Source of the DNA: Actinophytocola algeriensis
Lineage (GTDB): Bacteria; Actinomycetota; Actinomycetes; Mycobacteriales; Pseudonocardiaceae
DNA: 64,000 bases
Direction: 5' to 3'
Assembly (NCBI RefSeq): GCF_014203735.1
Contig: NZ_JACHJQ010000008.1
Span: 331,787-395,786, forward strand
Shown one piece after another: positions 15,731 to 24,198 of the stretch. The translations under genes were made by a program, and so were the position numbers. Below the pieces are notes generated by a model. The model did not search any database and was not told where the DNA came from. It was given only the letters and a program-made list of their open reading frames with translations. How positions within the stretch are numbered: the first letter of the stretch is position 1; each line of letters starts with the position of its first letter.

Positions 15731-16447
15731 TCAGCCCTTGGGTGCCAGGGAGGACAGCGCCATCTCGATGAAGACCTCGCCGAAGTCCGCCAGGCTGCGT
15801 TCGCCCTCCGGGTTGTACCAGCGGTGGATCCAGTTGAACATGCCGATGATGCCCAGGACGGCGATCGACGGGTCGATGTCGTCGCGGAACTCGCCCGCGT
15901 CGGCACCCGACTTGATGACCTGGGAGAGGACGCGGCCGTAGCGGTCGGCGTTCTCCCGGATGTGGTCGGCCTCCGGGCCGGACATCACCTGGTGCACGTT
16001 CTCGCTCAGGAAGATGAACAGCTCCGGCAGCTCGGCCATCGTGCGCACGTACTCGCGCAGCGCCGCCGCGAGGCGTTCCGGCGCCGGGTCGGGCTGGGCC
16101 GCGACCTCCTCCAACCGGGTGCGCATCGTCTCGATGGGATCGTGCAGGAGGCCGACGAGCAGCTCCTCCTTGGTCCCGACGTAGTAGTAGAGCGTCGCGC
16201 GCCGGATGCCGACCTCGGTGGCGACGTCCTCCAGCGTCGACTGGCCGTAGCCGAGCCTCGTGAACACGCGGCCCGCACCCGCCAGGATCTCCTCCCAGCG
16301 GGCGTCCGACCGGCGGCCGCTCGCCTGCCTGCGTTCCATGCGCCTGCGTGCGATGTCGCTCGCGGGTGCCGTGGATTTCGCCGCGCTTTTCGCGGCGGTC
16401 TCCCCAGCGGCTTTCGGCGCGGTACGGCGTTGACGTGGCGCGGCCAC
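15731..16447 (-). CDS. TetR-family transcriptional regulator
   Basis: A 238-residue TetR regulator. A basic, Ala/Lys-rich leader (about residues 1-40) precedes the DNA-binding domain: ILAGAGRVFTRLGYGQSTLEDVATEVGIRRATLYYYVGTKEELLVGL, a classic TetR helix-turn-helix. The rest is an all-helical ligand domain with FNWIHRWYNPEGERSLADFGEVF, common in regulators of acyl-CoA catabolism. I chose GTG 16447, with GAGGGGG upstream; ATG 16339 is a shorter alternative. It sits inside the leftward ribBA-to-LLM unit and is a good candidate to bind the 8-2-8 inverted repeats at 10314 and 23054, giving autoregulation by an acyl-CoA ligand. Confidence 0.88.
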   Translation of the reverse strand: MAAPRQRRTAPKAAGETAAKSAAKSTAPASDIARRRMERRQASGRRSDARWEEILAGAGRVFTRLGYGQSTLEDVATEVGIRRATLYYYVGTKEELLVGLLHDPIETMRTRLEEVAAQPDPAPERLAAALREYVRTMAELPELFIFLSENVHQVMSGPEADHIRENADRYGRVLSQVIKSGADAGEFRDDIDPSIAVLGIIGMFNWIHRWYNPEGERSLADFGEVFIEMALSSLAPKG

Positions 16448-16497
16448 TCCCGATCGAACCCCCTCGCGGTCCAGAGACGTTCCCTGCCGCACACACC

Positions 16498-18042
16498 CTA
16501 GACCGCACGGAGCGTCCGCTTGAGGACCTTGCCACTCGCGTTGCGCGGCAGGTCCTCGTCGACGTGGAAGACGGCGGGCACCTTGTACCCGGCGAGCCGG
16601 TCGCGGCAGTAGGCCCGCACCGCGTCCTCGTCGAGCCGGGCACCGGACTCCAGCACGATGTGGGCGCGCACGACCTCGCCCCAGTGCTCGTCCGGCACGC
16701 CGACCACGGCGACCTCGCGGACCCCGGGGAAGCGGCCGAGGACGTCCTCGATCTCGACCGGGTAGATGTTCTCGCCACCTCGGATGATCATGTCCTTCTT
16801 GCGGCCGGACAGGTACAGGTACCCGTCCTTGTCCCGCCACGCCATGTCCCCGCCGCGGAACCAGCCGTCGACGATGACCTTCGCGGTCTCCTCCGGCTGG
16901 TCCAGGTAGCCGGACATGACCGCGTCGGACCGGGTGACGATCTCGCCGACCTCACCGTCCGGCACGTCGTTCAGGCCGGCGGTGTCGTCGGGGTCGCACA
17001 GGCGCAGCACCACACCCATGCCCGCCTTGCCGATGGACCCGAGCAGGTGCTCCTGGCCGTCCAGCGCCAGGCGGTGGTCCTCTGGTGTCAGCACGGTCTG
17101 CAGCCCGGCCTCGGTGCCGGCGCCGAACATGTTCATGAAGTCGCAGTGGAACCGGTCCATGGCCCGTCGGAGCAGCGACGGCGACATGGGCGCCGCGCCG
17201 TAGCCGATGGAGCCGAGCTTCGAGAAGTCGCCCGTGACCACGGCCGGTTCGTGCAGCAACGTGTCGATCATGGTCGGCACGAGGAACACGCCGTCGAGGC
17301 CGCGGTTGGCCATCCAGTGCGCCACCGTCGCCGCGTCGAACGCGGGCAGCACCAGCGACGTGTGCCCGCGTGCGACACCCGCGAGCGTGTAGAGCATGCC
17401 GCCGACGTGGAAGAGCGGCGCCGCCGAGTAGTGGAAGGAGATGTTCGTCATCCGCCGCTCGACGATGCACTGCATGACCATGTGCTTGGCCATGCGCTGC
17501 GAGTGCATGACGCCCTTCGGCAACGCGGTCGTGCCGCTGGTGAACGCGAGGCACACCAGCTCGTCGTCGGACACGGGCGTGTCGATCTCGACGTCGTCGC
17601 CGCCGGCGACCAGCGCCTCGTACGACTCGTCCCCGGACGCCGAGTCGTAGCTGATGGTCGCGGTGAGCCCCGGCACGTCCACGGCGCGCACCATGTCGGT
17701 GTACCGGTCGGAGAAGAACAGCACCTTCGCCCCCGCGGTCCGCAGCAGCGTCTGCAGCTCCGGCTTCGCGAGGCGGAAGTTCAGCGGCACGTACACCGCG
17801 CCGAGCTTCATGCAGGCGAGCAGGGTCTCCACGTACTGTGGCGAGTCGGTGGCGAAGAGTGCCACCCGGTCACCCTTCCCGACCCCCATCCGCCGCAGGT
17901 GGGAGGCGATGCGGTTGACCCGGCTGTTGACCTCCCCGAACGTGTACGAGACGGTGCCGGTGACGAAGCAGTCGCGGTTGGGCACCGTACTCGCGTTGAT
18001 GCGGATCCAGTCCGCGATGCGGGAGTTCTGCTGGACACTCAT
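16498..18042 (-). CDS. Acyl-CoA synthetase (AMP-forming)
   Basis: A 514-residue ANL-superfamily ligase with LAFTSGTTALPKGVMHSQ (P-loop), MNMFGAGTEAG (adenine motif), GWFRGGDMAWRDKDGYLYLSGRKKDMIIRGGENIYPVEIED (hinge and A7/A8), and the catalytic lysine in LPRNASGKVLKRTLR. It activates a carboxylic acid to acyl-CoA and is similar in length to FadD medium/long-chain ligases. The ATG at 18042 has CCGGAGTGG upstream. It follows the first LLM gene by 38 bp and precedes TetR, so it probably activates the acid produced after oxygenation and lactone opening. Confidence 0.92.
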   Translation of the reverse strand: MSVQQNSRIADWIRINASTVPNRDCFVTGTVSYTFGEVNSRVNRIASHLRRMGVGKGDRVALFATDSPQYVETLLACMKLGAVYVPLNFRLAKPELQTLLRTAGAKVLFFSDRYTDMVRAVDVPGLTATISYDSASGDESYEALVAGGDDVEIDTPVSDDELVCLAFTSGTTALPKGVMHSQRMAKHMVMQCIVERRMTNISFHYSAAPLFHVGGMLYTLAGVARGHTSLVLPAFDAATVAHWMANRGLDGVFLVPTMIDTLLHEPAVVTGDFSKLGSIGYGAAPMSPSLLRRAMDRFHCDFMNMFGAGTEAGLQTVLTPEDHRLALDGQEHLLGSIGKAGMGVVLRLCDPDDTAGLNDVPDGEVGEIVTRSDAVMSGYLDQPEETAKVIVDGWFRGGDMAWRDKDGYLYLSGRKKDMIIRGGENIYPVEIEDVLGRFPGVREVAVVGVPDEHWGEVVRAHIVLESGARLDEDAVRAYCRDRLAGYKVPAVFHVDEDLPRNASGKVLKRTLRAV

Positions 18043-18080
18043 CGTCCACTCCGGAGGGTCTCGCTGCGGGCGTCGGGAGG

Positions 18081-19166
18081 TCAGGACAGCTTCGGCATTA
18101 CCTCGGTGCCGATCAGTTCGATGGAGCGCATCACCTTCTCGTGCGGGATGTTGTACGACTGCACGAGCAGGAGCAAGATGTCCACGCCCACCGCTTCGTA
18201 GCGTCGGCACATGGACACGAAGTGGTCGGGGTCGCCACACAGGACGGTCTCGTTCTGGACGAGGTAGTCGAAACTGAGGTCGTTCAGCTCCATGCCGCCG
18301 AGCAGCTTGCGGGCGTACTCGTAGCTGCCGAGGTTCGTGCCCTCCTGCCACGCGCCCAGCTCGGCGATGGTCTTCAGCGACGTCTGGATGTACCAGGGGA
18401 ACGCCTCGCGCGAGTCGTCGTGGGCCTGCGCCGTGGTCTCCGCGCAGTGGGCCTGCGCGAAGGTCGCGATCCGGTTGTTGACGAACTTCCCGACGGGCTT
18501 CACCTGCTCGAGACCCTCGTGGTAGCGCCCGATCCGCTTGGTGAGCGCCTCCGGCGGGACGGCGACGGAGAACGACAGCAGGCCGAGGCCCTTCTGCCCG
18601 ATGATCTCGTGGCTGTCCGCGCTCGAACTGGCGCCCCAGATCGGCGGGTGCGGCGCCTGCATCGGCTTGGGCACGACCCCGCGCGGCGGCAGCTTGAAGA
18701 ACTCGCCGTCCCAGCTGAACTCCTCCTCGGTCCAGCAGCCGACGATGACGTCGAGGGCCTCCTCCCACATGGGCCGCGTGTCCGGCGGGCTGATGCCGAA
18801 CCCCTCGATCTCCAGGCGGGTGCCGGAGCGGCCGGTGCCGAACTCGAGACGGCCCTTGGACAGGATGTCCACGGTGGCCGCCGCCTCCGCGGCGCGGACC
18901 GGGTGGTTGTACGGGAACGGCAGCAGCCGCACGCCGTGACCGATGCGGATGTTCTCCGTGCGGGCGGCGATCGCGCCGTAGAACACGCCGGGCGCCGACG
19001 AGAACGAGTACTCGTCGAGGAAGTGGTGTTCGACCGTCCACACGCTGTGGAACCCGAGCCGGTCGGCCAGCTCGATCTGCTGGAGGGTGTTCTCGAACGC
19101 GTTGTAGGCGCTGTCCGGGCCCCATGGACGGGGCACCGGCAGCTCGTACATCAAGGCCAGCTTCAT
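18081..19166 (-). CDS. Luciferase-like monooxygenase (LLM class)
   Basis: A 361-residue luciferase-superfamily TIM barrel. It carries FHSVWTVEHHFLDEY near residue 40, TENIRIGHGVRLLPF, RAAEAAATVDILSKGRLEFG and GRLEFGTGRSGTRLEIEGFG, all family signatures of FMN-dependent alkanal-monooxygenase-like proteins. Relatives include bacterial luciferase and the diketocamphane monooxygenases, which use free reduced FMN made by a separate reductase. Such a reductase and ribBA lie in the same unit. It is coupled (ATGA) to the SMP-30 gene, with a second LLM on the other side. The substrate is unknown; ketone-to-lactone oxygenation is inferred from the neighbouring lactonase. Confidence 0.88.
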   Translation of the reverse strand: MKLALMYELPVPRPWGPDSAYNAFENTLQQIELADRLGFHSVWTVEHHFLDEYSFSSAPGVFYGAIAARTENIRIGHGVRLLPFPYNHPVRAAEAAATVDILSKGRLEFGTGRSGTRLEIEGFGISPPDTRPMWEEALDVIVGCWTEEEFSWDGEFFKLPPRGVVPKPMQAPHPPIWGASSSADSHEIIGQKGLGLLSFSVAVPPEALTKRIGRYHEGLEQVKPVGKFVNNRIATFAQAHCAETTAQAHDDSREAFPWYIQTSLKTIAELGAWQEGTNLGSYEYARKLLGGMELNDLSFDYLVQNETVLCGDPDHFVSMCRRYEAVGVDILLLLVQSYNIPHEKVMRSIELIGTEVMPKLS

Positions 19167-20044
19167 GCCGCGGCTCCCGCGATCGATCCGGTGTGGACGG
19201 TACCGGGCGTGAGGCCCAGGTCGTAGGCGACGAGCTGCCCGGTCAGCCCGAACGTGACGTAGAGCGAGCCGTCGGCGCCGACGCAGCAGTTGGTCGGCTG
19301 GGTGCCGTCGCCGGTCTCGATGGACTCCTTGCGCTCACCGTCCACATAGACGTGGACGGCGTTGCCGATGCTGCCGCACACGTACAGCGTGCCGTCGCCG
19401 TCGAAGCAGAACCCGTCCGGCATGCCGGACGGCAGTTTCAGGACCTGCCGAGGCTCCCCGAACTCGCCGCCGCTCACCTCGAACGCGAGCACCTTGCGGG
19501 TGAGCGACTGGCTCAGGTACAGGCGGCCGTCGGGTCCGAACGCGACACCGTTGGGCATCGCGGGGACCTCGACGTGCCCGAGCCGCGTGCCGTCCGGCCC
19601 GATCGCGACGATCCGGCCCGGCCTGATGTTCCGCAGGTCCTCCCAGTTGGCGCTGTCGGTGACGTACAGCGTGCCGTCCTGGCCGAAGCACAGGTCGTTC
19701 GGGCGGTGCGGGGCGTCACCGGGGAGTGGGCCGCCGACCGTGGTGACCGTCCCGTCCTGGTCGACGCGCTGCACACATCCGTCGAACTCGCGGGGTGCGT
19801 GCCAGTAGCCGGTGCCTTCCGCGGACAGCCCGCCGTTGTTGGCGACGTACACCTCGCCTGCCGCGCCGAGCGCGCTGCCGTTGGGACCGCCACCGCAGTC
19901 ACCCAGCACGGTCACGGTCCCGTCGGGTGCGACCCGGCTGACCGACTCGCCCTTCATCTCCACCACCGCGACCGAGCCGTCGCCGAGCCAGCTCGGCCCC
20001 TCGGGGAAGCGGAGTCCGCTCGCGACGACACGTGGCGCGGTCAT
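19163..20044 (-). CDS. SMP-30/gluconolactonase-family protein
   Basis: A 293-residue six-bladed beta-propeller of the SMP-30/LRE family. It has LRFPEGPSWLGDGSV (metal-binding Glu), GGGPNGSALGAAGEVYVANNGG, APHRPNDLCFGQDGTLYVTDSAN (metal-binding Asn/Asp), AMPNGVAFGPDGRLYLSQSL and GMPDGFCFDGDGTLYVCGS, the repeated PNG/PDG-x-D blade motifs. Family members hydrolyse lactones with a divalent metal. It is wedged between two luciferase-like genes with ATGA overlaps on both sides, so stoichiometric expression with a monooxygenase pair is likely; opening a lactone they make is the natural inference. Confidence 0.88.
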   Translation of the reverse strand: MTAPRVVASGLRFPEGPSWLGDGSVAVVEMKGESVSRVAPDGTVTVLGDCGGGPNGSALGAAGEVYVANNGGLSAEGTGYWHAPREFDGCVQRVDQDGTVTTVGGPLPGDAPHRPNDLCFGQDGTLYVTDSANWEDLRNIRPGRIVAIGPDGTRLGHVEVPAMPNGVAFGPDGRLYLSQSLTRKVLAFEVSGGEFGEPRQVLKLPSGMPDGFCFDGDGTLYVCGSIGNAVHVYVDGERKESIETGDGTQPTNCCVGADGSLYVTFGLTGQLVAYDLGLTPGTVHTGSIAGAAA

Positions 20045-21147
20045 GCCTGCGCTCCCGCGGCTTCCAGCTCCGCGAAGTCCACCGGCGGCACCTCTTTCAG
20101 CCGCGGCATGACCTCGCTCGCGAACAGCCGCATGTTGGCCTCCGCCATCTCGTGCGACATCCCGGAGAACGAGCAGACCGCGTTGAAGCCGTCGTTGCCG
20201 ACCTTGGACCGGATGTCCATGATCCGCTCGTGGCACTGGTCGGGCGTGCCGTAGATCTGCAGCTCGATGAAGTTGTCGACGACCTTGCTGCTGCCCTTGT
20301 TCTGGATGTAGGACGCGAGCTTGCGGTAGTACTCGTAGCCCTGCGTGTTGGCGAAGTGCCGCCCGCCGAGCTCGTAGTGCGACATCACGGACTCGTAGTA
20401 GGCGCCGATGTACTCCTGTGCCATGTCCTTCGCCTTCACCGGGTCCTTGTCGCAGCACACCCAGCCGGTCACCATCGGCGCGGGCGCCGCGACGCCCTTC
20501 AGCTCCTGGAACTGCTTGCGGTAGGTGCGCATGTCCTCCGACACCTCCTCCCAGTCCTTCTGGGGGTTGATGAGGATGCCGGCACCGACGTCGGCCATGA
20601 TCCGCACCGACTCGGGTGACACCGCGGCGGCGTAGAGCCGGTCGCGGAACGACCTCACCGGCGCGGGCCGCAGATCACGCCTGGGGATCTGGTAGTACTT
20701 GCCGTCCGCCTCCAGGACACCGGTCTCCAGCGCCCGCAGCACGATCTCGGCCGACTCGACGAACCGCTCCCGCGACTCCTCCATCGGGATCCGCAGGCCC
20801 TCGAACTCGATCCGGCCGAGGCCGCGGCCCATGCCGAAGATGAACCGGCCGCCCGACATCAGGTCGAGCATCGTGACCTGCTCCGCCACCCGCACCGGGT
20901 CGTGCCACGGCAGGATGACCGCGCCGGAGCCCAGCAGGATGTTCTTGGTGCGACCGGCCATGTAGGACAGGAACTGCACCGGGTCCGGGCACATCGTGTA
21001 GGAGGTGAAGTGGTGCTCGACGCCCCACAGCATCTCGAAGCCCAGCGGCTCCGCGAGGTCGCACAGCGCCAGCTCGTCGGTGTAGACGCGCTGGTCGTCG
21101 GCCGCGTCGCCGCCGCCCTGGAAGATCGTGGTGTAGCCGACTCGCAT
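20041..21147 (-). CDS. Luciferase-like monooxygenase (LLM class)
   Basis: A 368-residue luciferase-superfamily protein, paralogous to the LLM at 18081-19166. It has GFEMLWGVEHHFTSYTMCPD, TKNILLGSGAVILPWHDPVR, VTMLDLMSGGRFIFGMGRGL and the C-terminal CSFSGMSHEMAEANMRLFASEVMPRLKE. Two similar but distinct LLM chains flanking a lactonase are compatible with an alpha/beta pair, as in bacterial luciferase, or with two enzymes for different intermediates. The ATG at 21147 follows a 131-bp gap after the flavin reductase; no strong ribosome site is seen there. It overlaps the SMP-30 start by 4 bp. Confidence 0.88.
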   Translation of the reverse strand: MRVGYTTIFQGGGDAADDQRVYTDELALCDLAEPLGFEMLWGVEHHFTSYTMCPDPVQFLSYMAGRTKNILLGSGAVILPWHDPVRVAEQVTMLDLMSGGRFIFGMGRGLGRIEFEGLRIPMEESRERFVESAEIVLRALETGVLEADGKYYQIPRRDLRPAPVRSFRDRLYAAAVSPESVRIMADVGAGILINPQKDWEEVSEDMRTYRKQFQELKGVAAPAPMVTGWVCCDKDPVKAKDMAQEYIGAYYESVMSHYELGGRHFANTQGYEYYRKLASYIQNKGSSKVVDNFIELQIYGTPDQCHERIMDIRSKVGNDGFNAVCSFSGMSHEMAEANMRLFASEVMPRLKEVPPVDFAELEAAGAQA

Positions 21148-21278
21148 CGGGGTCAGACCCTTCTGTGCTCGATTTGGTCGCTTCGCTTCTCCGCTAGCAC
21201 GCCGTCTTCCCTCGTCACGTGCTCGGCGCTGGCGCGCCTGCGCGCGCTCCTCAGTCCAGACGGCGTCCGCTCCGGCCC
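21148..21278. other. Intergenic gap with a decayed junction repeat
   Basis: This is the only gap above 40 bp other than 16448-16497 inside the leftward ribBA unit. Read leftwards it contains GCGGAGAAGCGAAGCGACCA, similar to the GCGGAGCTTGCGGAGCGA junction element, and two complementary tracts ACGCCGTC and GACGGCGT about 60 bp apart that could pair. It may hold an internal promoter or a partial terminator. No gene is seen in it. Confidence 0.4.
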
Positions 21279-21779
21279 TCAGCTCCCGTCCCCCAGCCGC
21301 TGGTAGGTGCCGTGGCAGAAGACCAGCGGGCGCCCGGCGGGGCGCGCCGACAGGTCGTGCACGTCGGCGAGGACGAACCGGTGGTCGCCCGCGTCGCTGA
21401 TCGTGTTGGCCGTGCAGTCGAACCAGGCCAGCGCGGTGTCCAGCACGGGCGAGCCCATCGGCGAGGGGTGCCAGCCGACGCCCGCGAACTTGTTCCCGCC
21501 GCGCATCGCGAAGGCCCGGCAGGTCGCCTCGTCGTCGTCGGCGAGCACGTTGACCGTGAACCGGCCGAGCGGCTCGATCCGCGGCCACGTGGTCGAGTCG
21601 TGGGCGACGAAGAAGCCGACGAGCGGCGGGGCCAGCGACACCGACACGAACGAGCCGACGGCGAGCCCGACCGGCGCGCCGTCCGGGGTCGTGGCCGCGA
21701 CCACGACCACACCCGTCGGCACGTGCCGCATGACCGACCGGAACCGGTCAGGGGTGATGTCCTCCCGCATGGTGGTCAC
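21279..21779 (-). CDS. Flavin reductase (FMN-binding, two-component type)
   Basis: A 166-residue flavin reductase-like domain: MRHVPTGVVVVAATTPDGAPVGLAVGSFVSVSLAPPLVGFFV covers the conserved VTVVT...G..vGlTvNSF.SVSLdPP pattern, and TFTVNVLADDDEA-type FTVNVLADDDEATCRAFA follows. Such enzymes reduce FMN with NAD(P)H and hand it to a partner monooxygenase. The partner is very likely one or both LLM proteins downstream. The gene overlaps the ribBA stop. I chose GTG 21779 (GTGA overlap); GTG 21782 and ATG 21770 are alternatives. Confidence 0.88.
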   Translation of the reverse strand: MTTMREDITPDRFRSVMRHVPTGVVVVAATTPDGAPVGLAVGSFVSVSLAPPLVGFFVAHDSTTWPRIEPLGRFTVNVLADDDEATCRAFAMRGGNKFAGVGWHPSPMGSPVLDTALAWFDCTANTISDAGDHRFVLADVHDLSARPAGRPLVFCHGTYQRLGDGS

Positions 21780-22993
21780 CACGGCTCCCGTCCGTCGGTG
21801 GTCCCGGTCGAGGCCAGCCCGAGGTCGTGGCCCAGCCGGACCTGCTTGGTGTGGAGGTAGTGCACGTTCTGCGGCGCGGGGACCGTCCGCAGTGGACGAC
21901 CGGTGACCCGCAGCCCGGCCGCGCGCAGCGCGCGGACCTTGTCGGGGTTGTTGGTCAGCAGCACCACGTCGGTGAGCCCGAGCCGGGTGAGCAGCTCGGC
22001 GGCGGGCGCGAAGTCGCGGGCGTCGGCCGGGTGGCCGAGGCGCAGGTTCGCGTCCACGGTGTCCGCGCCGCGGTCCTGCAGCGCGTAGGCGCGGAACTTG
22101 TCGGCGAGGCCGATCCCCCGGCCTTCGTGGCCGCGTTCGTAGACCAGCACGCCCCGGCCCGCCTCGGCGATCGCGGCCAGCCCGGTGCGGAGCTGTTCGC
22201 CGCAGTCGCAGCGCAGCGAGCCGAACAGGTCACCGGTCGCGCACTCGGAGTGCACCCGCACGAGCACCGGGTCCGTGCCGGACAGGTCGCCCATCGAGAG
22301 CACGAGGTGCTCGGTGCCGTCGGGCTCGGTGGTGAGGTTCGCGGTGAACTCGCCGTACGCGGTGGGCAACGGGATGGTCGGCACCTCGCGCTCGTGCCTG
22401 CGGGCGGCGACGATCTCCCCGATCTCGACGACCGGCAGGTCGTAGCGGCTCGCGAACGCGGCCACGTCCTCGCCGCGGACCATGCCGCCGTCCGGCCGGG
22501 TCAGTTCGCAGATCACCATCACCGGGTCGATCCCCGCCATGGCACCGAGGTCGACCGCCGCCTCCGTGTGCCCGGTGCGCCCGAGGACGCCGTCCGGGTG
22601 GGCGCGGAGCGGGAACATGTGGCCGGGGCGGGAGAAGTCCGCCGGGCCGGCGTTCGGGTCGGCCAGCTTGCGGGCCGTCACCGCGCGGTCACTCGCGCAC
22701 ACGCCCGTCGTGGTCCGCATCAGCGCGTCCACGGTGACCGTGAACGCCGTGCTGTGCCGCTCGGTGTTGTCGGTGACCATCAGCGGCAGGTCCAGCGCGT
22801 CGGCGCGCTCGGCAGGCATCGGCACGCAGACGATCCCGGAACTGTGCCGCAGGAGGAACGCCATCTTCTCCGGCGTCATGTGCGCGGCGGCGAGGACGAG
22901 GTCCGCCTCGTTCTCGCGGTCCGCCGCGTCCACCACGACCACGAACTCCCCGTGGGCCACGGCGTCGAGTGCATCGTGCAACTTGCCAACCAT
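21776..22993 (-). CDS. ribBA: RibBA: DHBP synthase / GTP cyclohydrolase II
   Basis: A 405-residue fusion of two riboflavin-biosynthesis enzymes. Residues about 1-200 are 3,4-dihydroxy-2-butanone 4-phosphate synthase (VVVDAADRENEADLVLAA; TDNTERHSTAFTVTVDA; RPGHMFPLRAHPDGVLGRTGHTEAAVDL). Residues about 205-400 are GTP cyclohydrolase II with the zinc site HSECATGDLFGSLRCDCGEQL and ERGHEGRGIGLADKFRAYALQ. Both halves look catalytically complete. It heads the leftward unit with the flavin reductase and LLM genes, which suggests dedicated flavin supply for FMN-dependent oxygenases rather than housekeeping. No FMN riboswitch is recognisable in the 179-bp leader; instead an inverted-repeat operator lies at 23054. 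Confidence 0.95.
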   Translation of the reverse strand: MVGKLHDALDAVAHGEFVVVVDAADRENEADLVLAAAHMTPEKMAFLLRHSSGIVCVPMPAERADALDLPLMVTDNTERHSTAFTVTVDALMRTTTGVCASDRAVTARKLADPNAGPADFSRPGHMFPLRAHPDGVLGRTGHTEAAVDLGAMAGIDPVMVICELTRPDGGMVRGEDVAAFASRYDLPVVEIGEIVAARRHEREVPTIPLPTAYGEFTANLTTEPDGTEHLVLSMGDLSGTDPVLVRVHSECATGDLFGSLRCDCGEQLRTGLAAIAEAGRGVLVYERGHEGRGIGLADKFRAYALQDRGADTVDANLRLGHPADARDFAPAAELLTRLGLTDVVLLTNNPDKVRALRAAGLRVTGRPLRTVPAPQNVHYLHTKQVRLGHDLGLASTGTTDGREPW

Positions 22994-23053
22994 CGCGCGG
23001 CTCCTCCGTCATCACTCGTGTTGACGATGACGGTAACCCGGTGCGATTCCTAC

Positions 23054-23071
23054 GTCAACGTTTACGTTGAC
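23054..23071. promoter_or_regulatory. Perfect 8-2-8 inverted-repeat operator
   Basis: GTCAACGT-TT-ACGTTGAC has exact 8-base arms in the 179-bp divergent region between ribBA (start 22993) and the E1-alpha gene (start 23173). It matches the element at 10314-10331 in length, spacing and core (TCAACGT ... ACGT). The spacing is typical of a TetR dimer site. It could repress both directions; the regulator is inferred to be the TetR encoded at 15731-16447. Confidence 0.75.
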
Positions 23072-23172
23072 TATTGCCAAAGGTGCAGGTCGGAACCTAC
23101 ATTGACGGCGCGGCAGTGCTTTGAGACCGCACCCGTGCCCGTTTCCGTCGATGACGACAGGGGTCTACGCAC

Positions 23173-24198
23173 ATGACCGTCAGCACGGAGCCCACCGCTC
23201 TCCCGGCCGAGTTCGCCTGCGCCGGGGGGCGCGAGTTGGCCATGGAGATGATGCGCAGGATGCAGCGCGTGCGCCTGTTCGAGGAAGCCACCAAGGTCCT
23301 GTTCCACGCGGGCGAACTGCCCGCCATGGTCCACCTGTCGATCGGGCAGGAGGCGGCCGTCGTCGGCGCGTGCCTCGCGACCGGGACGTCGGACTACATG
23401 ACCGGCAACCACCGCTCGCACGGGCACCCGATCGCGAAGGGCGCCCGGCTGGACGCCCTCATGGCAGAACTGCTGGGCAAGGCGACCGGGGTGTGCGGCG
23501 GCAAGGGCGGCAGCATGCACCTGGCCGACTTCTCGGTCGGCAGCCTCGGCGAGTCCGGCATCGTCGGCTCGGCCATCCCGGTGGCGACGGGCGCCGCCCT
23601 CGCCGCGCAGGTGCGCGGGTCCGGGCAGGTGGCGCTGTGCTTCTTCGGCGACGGCGCGGCCAGCGAGGGCGTGCTGCACGAGTCGATGAACATGGCGAGC
23701 ATCTGGAAGCTGCCGGTCGTCTACTTCTGCGAGAACAACGGCTACGCGGTGAGCGTGACGGCCGAGGAGTCGCTGTCCGTGCCGGACGTGTCGATGCGGG
23801 CGGCCGGGTACTCGATGCCCGGGGTCACCGTGGACGGCCAGGACGTGCTGGCCGTGTACCGCGCGACGGCCGAGGCGGTGCGCCGGGCACGGGCCGGGGA
23901 GGGGCCGAGCCTGGTGGAGGCGAAGACGTACCGGTTCCACGAGCACGCCTACGGCCTCCAGGTGCCGACGCCCTACCGCGACCAGTCCGTTGTGGACAGC
24001 TGGTTCGCGACGGTGGACCCGCTGACGCTCTTCCACGACCGGCTGGTCGCGTGGGACGTGGCCACGTCCCAGGAACTGGACGCACTGCGTGCCGAGGTGC
24101 GGTCCGAAGTGGACGCGGCGGTCGAGTTCGCACGGGTGTCCCCGTTCCCACCGCCCGAGGCGGCTTACACCGACGTGTACAAGGAGGTGACCGCGTGA
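23173..24198 (+). CDS. Thiamine-PP dehydrogenase E1 alpha subunit (PDH/acetoin type)
   Basis: A 341-residue E1-alpha subunit. The TPP motif GDGAASEGVLHESMNMASIWKLPVVYFCENN starts at about residue 159, and SIGQEAAVVGACLATGTSDYMTGNHRSHGHPIAKG and GKGGSMHLADF are the standard substrate-channel motifs. It resembles acetoin dehydrogenase and branched/pyruvate E1-alpha chains. It would decarboxylate a 2-oxo acid (or cleave acetoin) and acylate a lipoyl group, together with the beta subunit and lipoyl protein that follow. No E2 acyltransferase or E3 is encoded in the window. It is transcribed divergently from ribBA under a shared operator. Confidence 0.9.
   Translation: MTVSTEPTALPAEFACAGGRELAMEMMRRMQRVRLFEEATKVLFHAGELPAMVHLSIGQEAAVVGACLATGTSDYMTGNHRSHGHPIAKGARLDALMAELLGKATGVCGGKGGSMHLADFSVGSLGESGIVGSAIPVATGAALAAQVRGSGQVALCFFGDGAASEGVLHESMNMASIWKLPVVYFCENNGYAVSVTAEESLSVPDVSMRAAGYSMPGVTVDGQDVLAVYRATAEAVRRARAGEGPSLVEAKTYRFHEHAYGLQVPTPYRDQSVVDSWFATVDPLTLFHDRLVAWDVATSQELDALRAEVRSEVDAAVEFARVSPFPPPEAAYTDVYKEVTA

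Noticed and set aside
22994-23172. FMN riboswitch upstream of ribBA
   Set aside because: The conserved RFN elements (for example AGGGGCGGGG-like P1/P2 strings) are not seen; an inverted-repeat operator is present instead.
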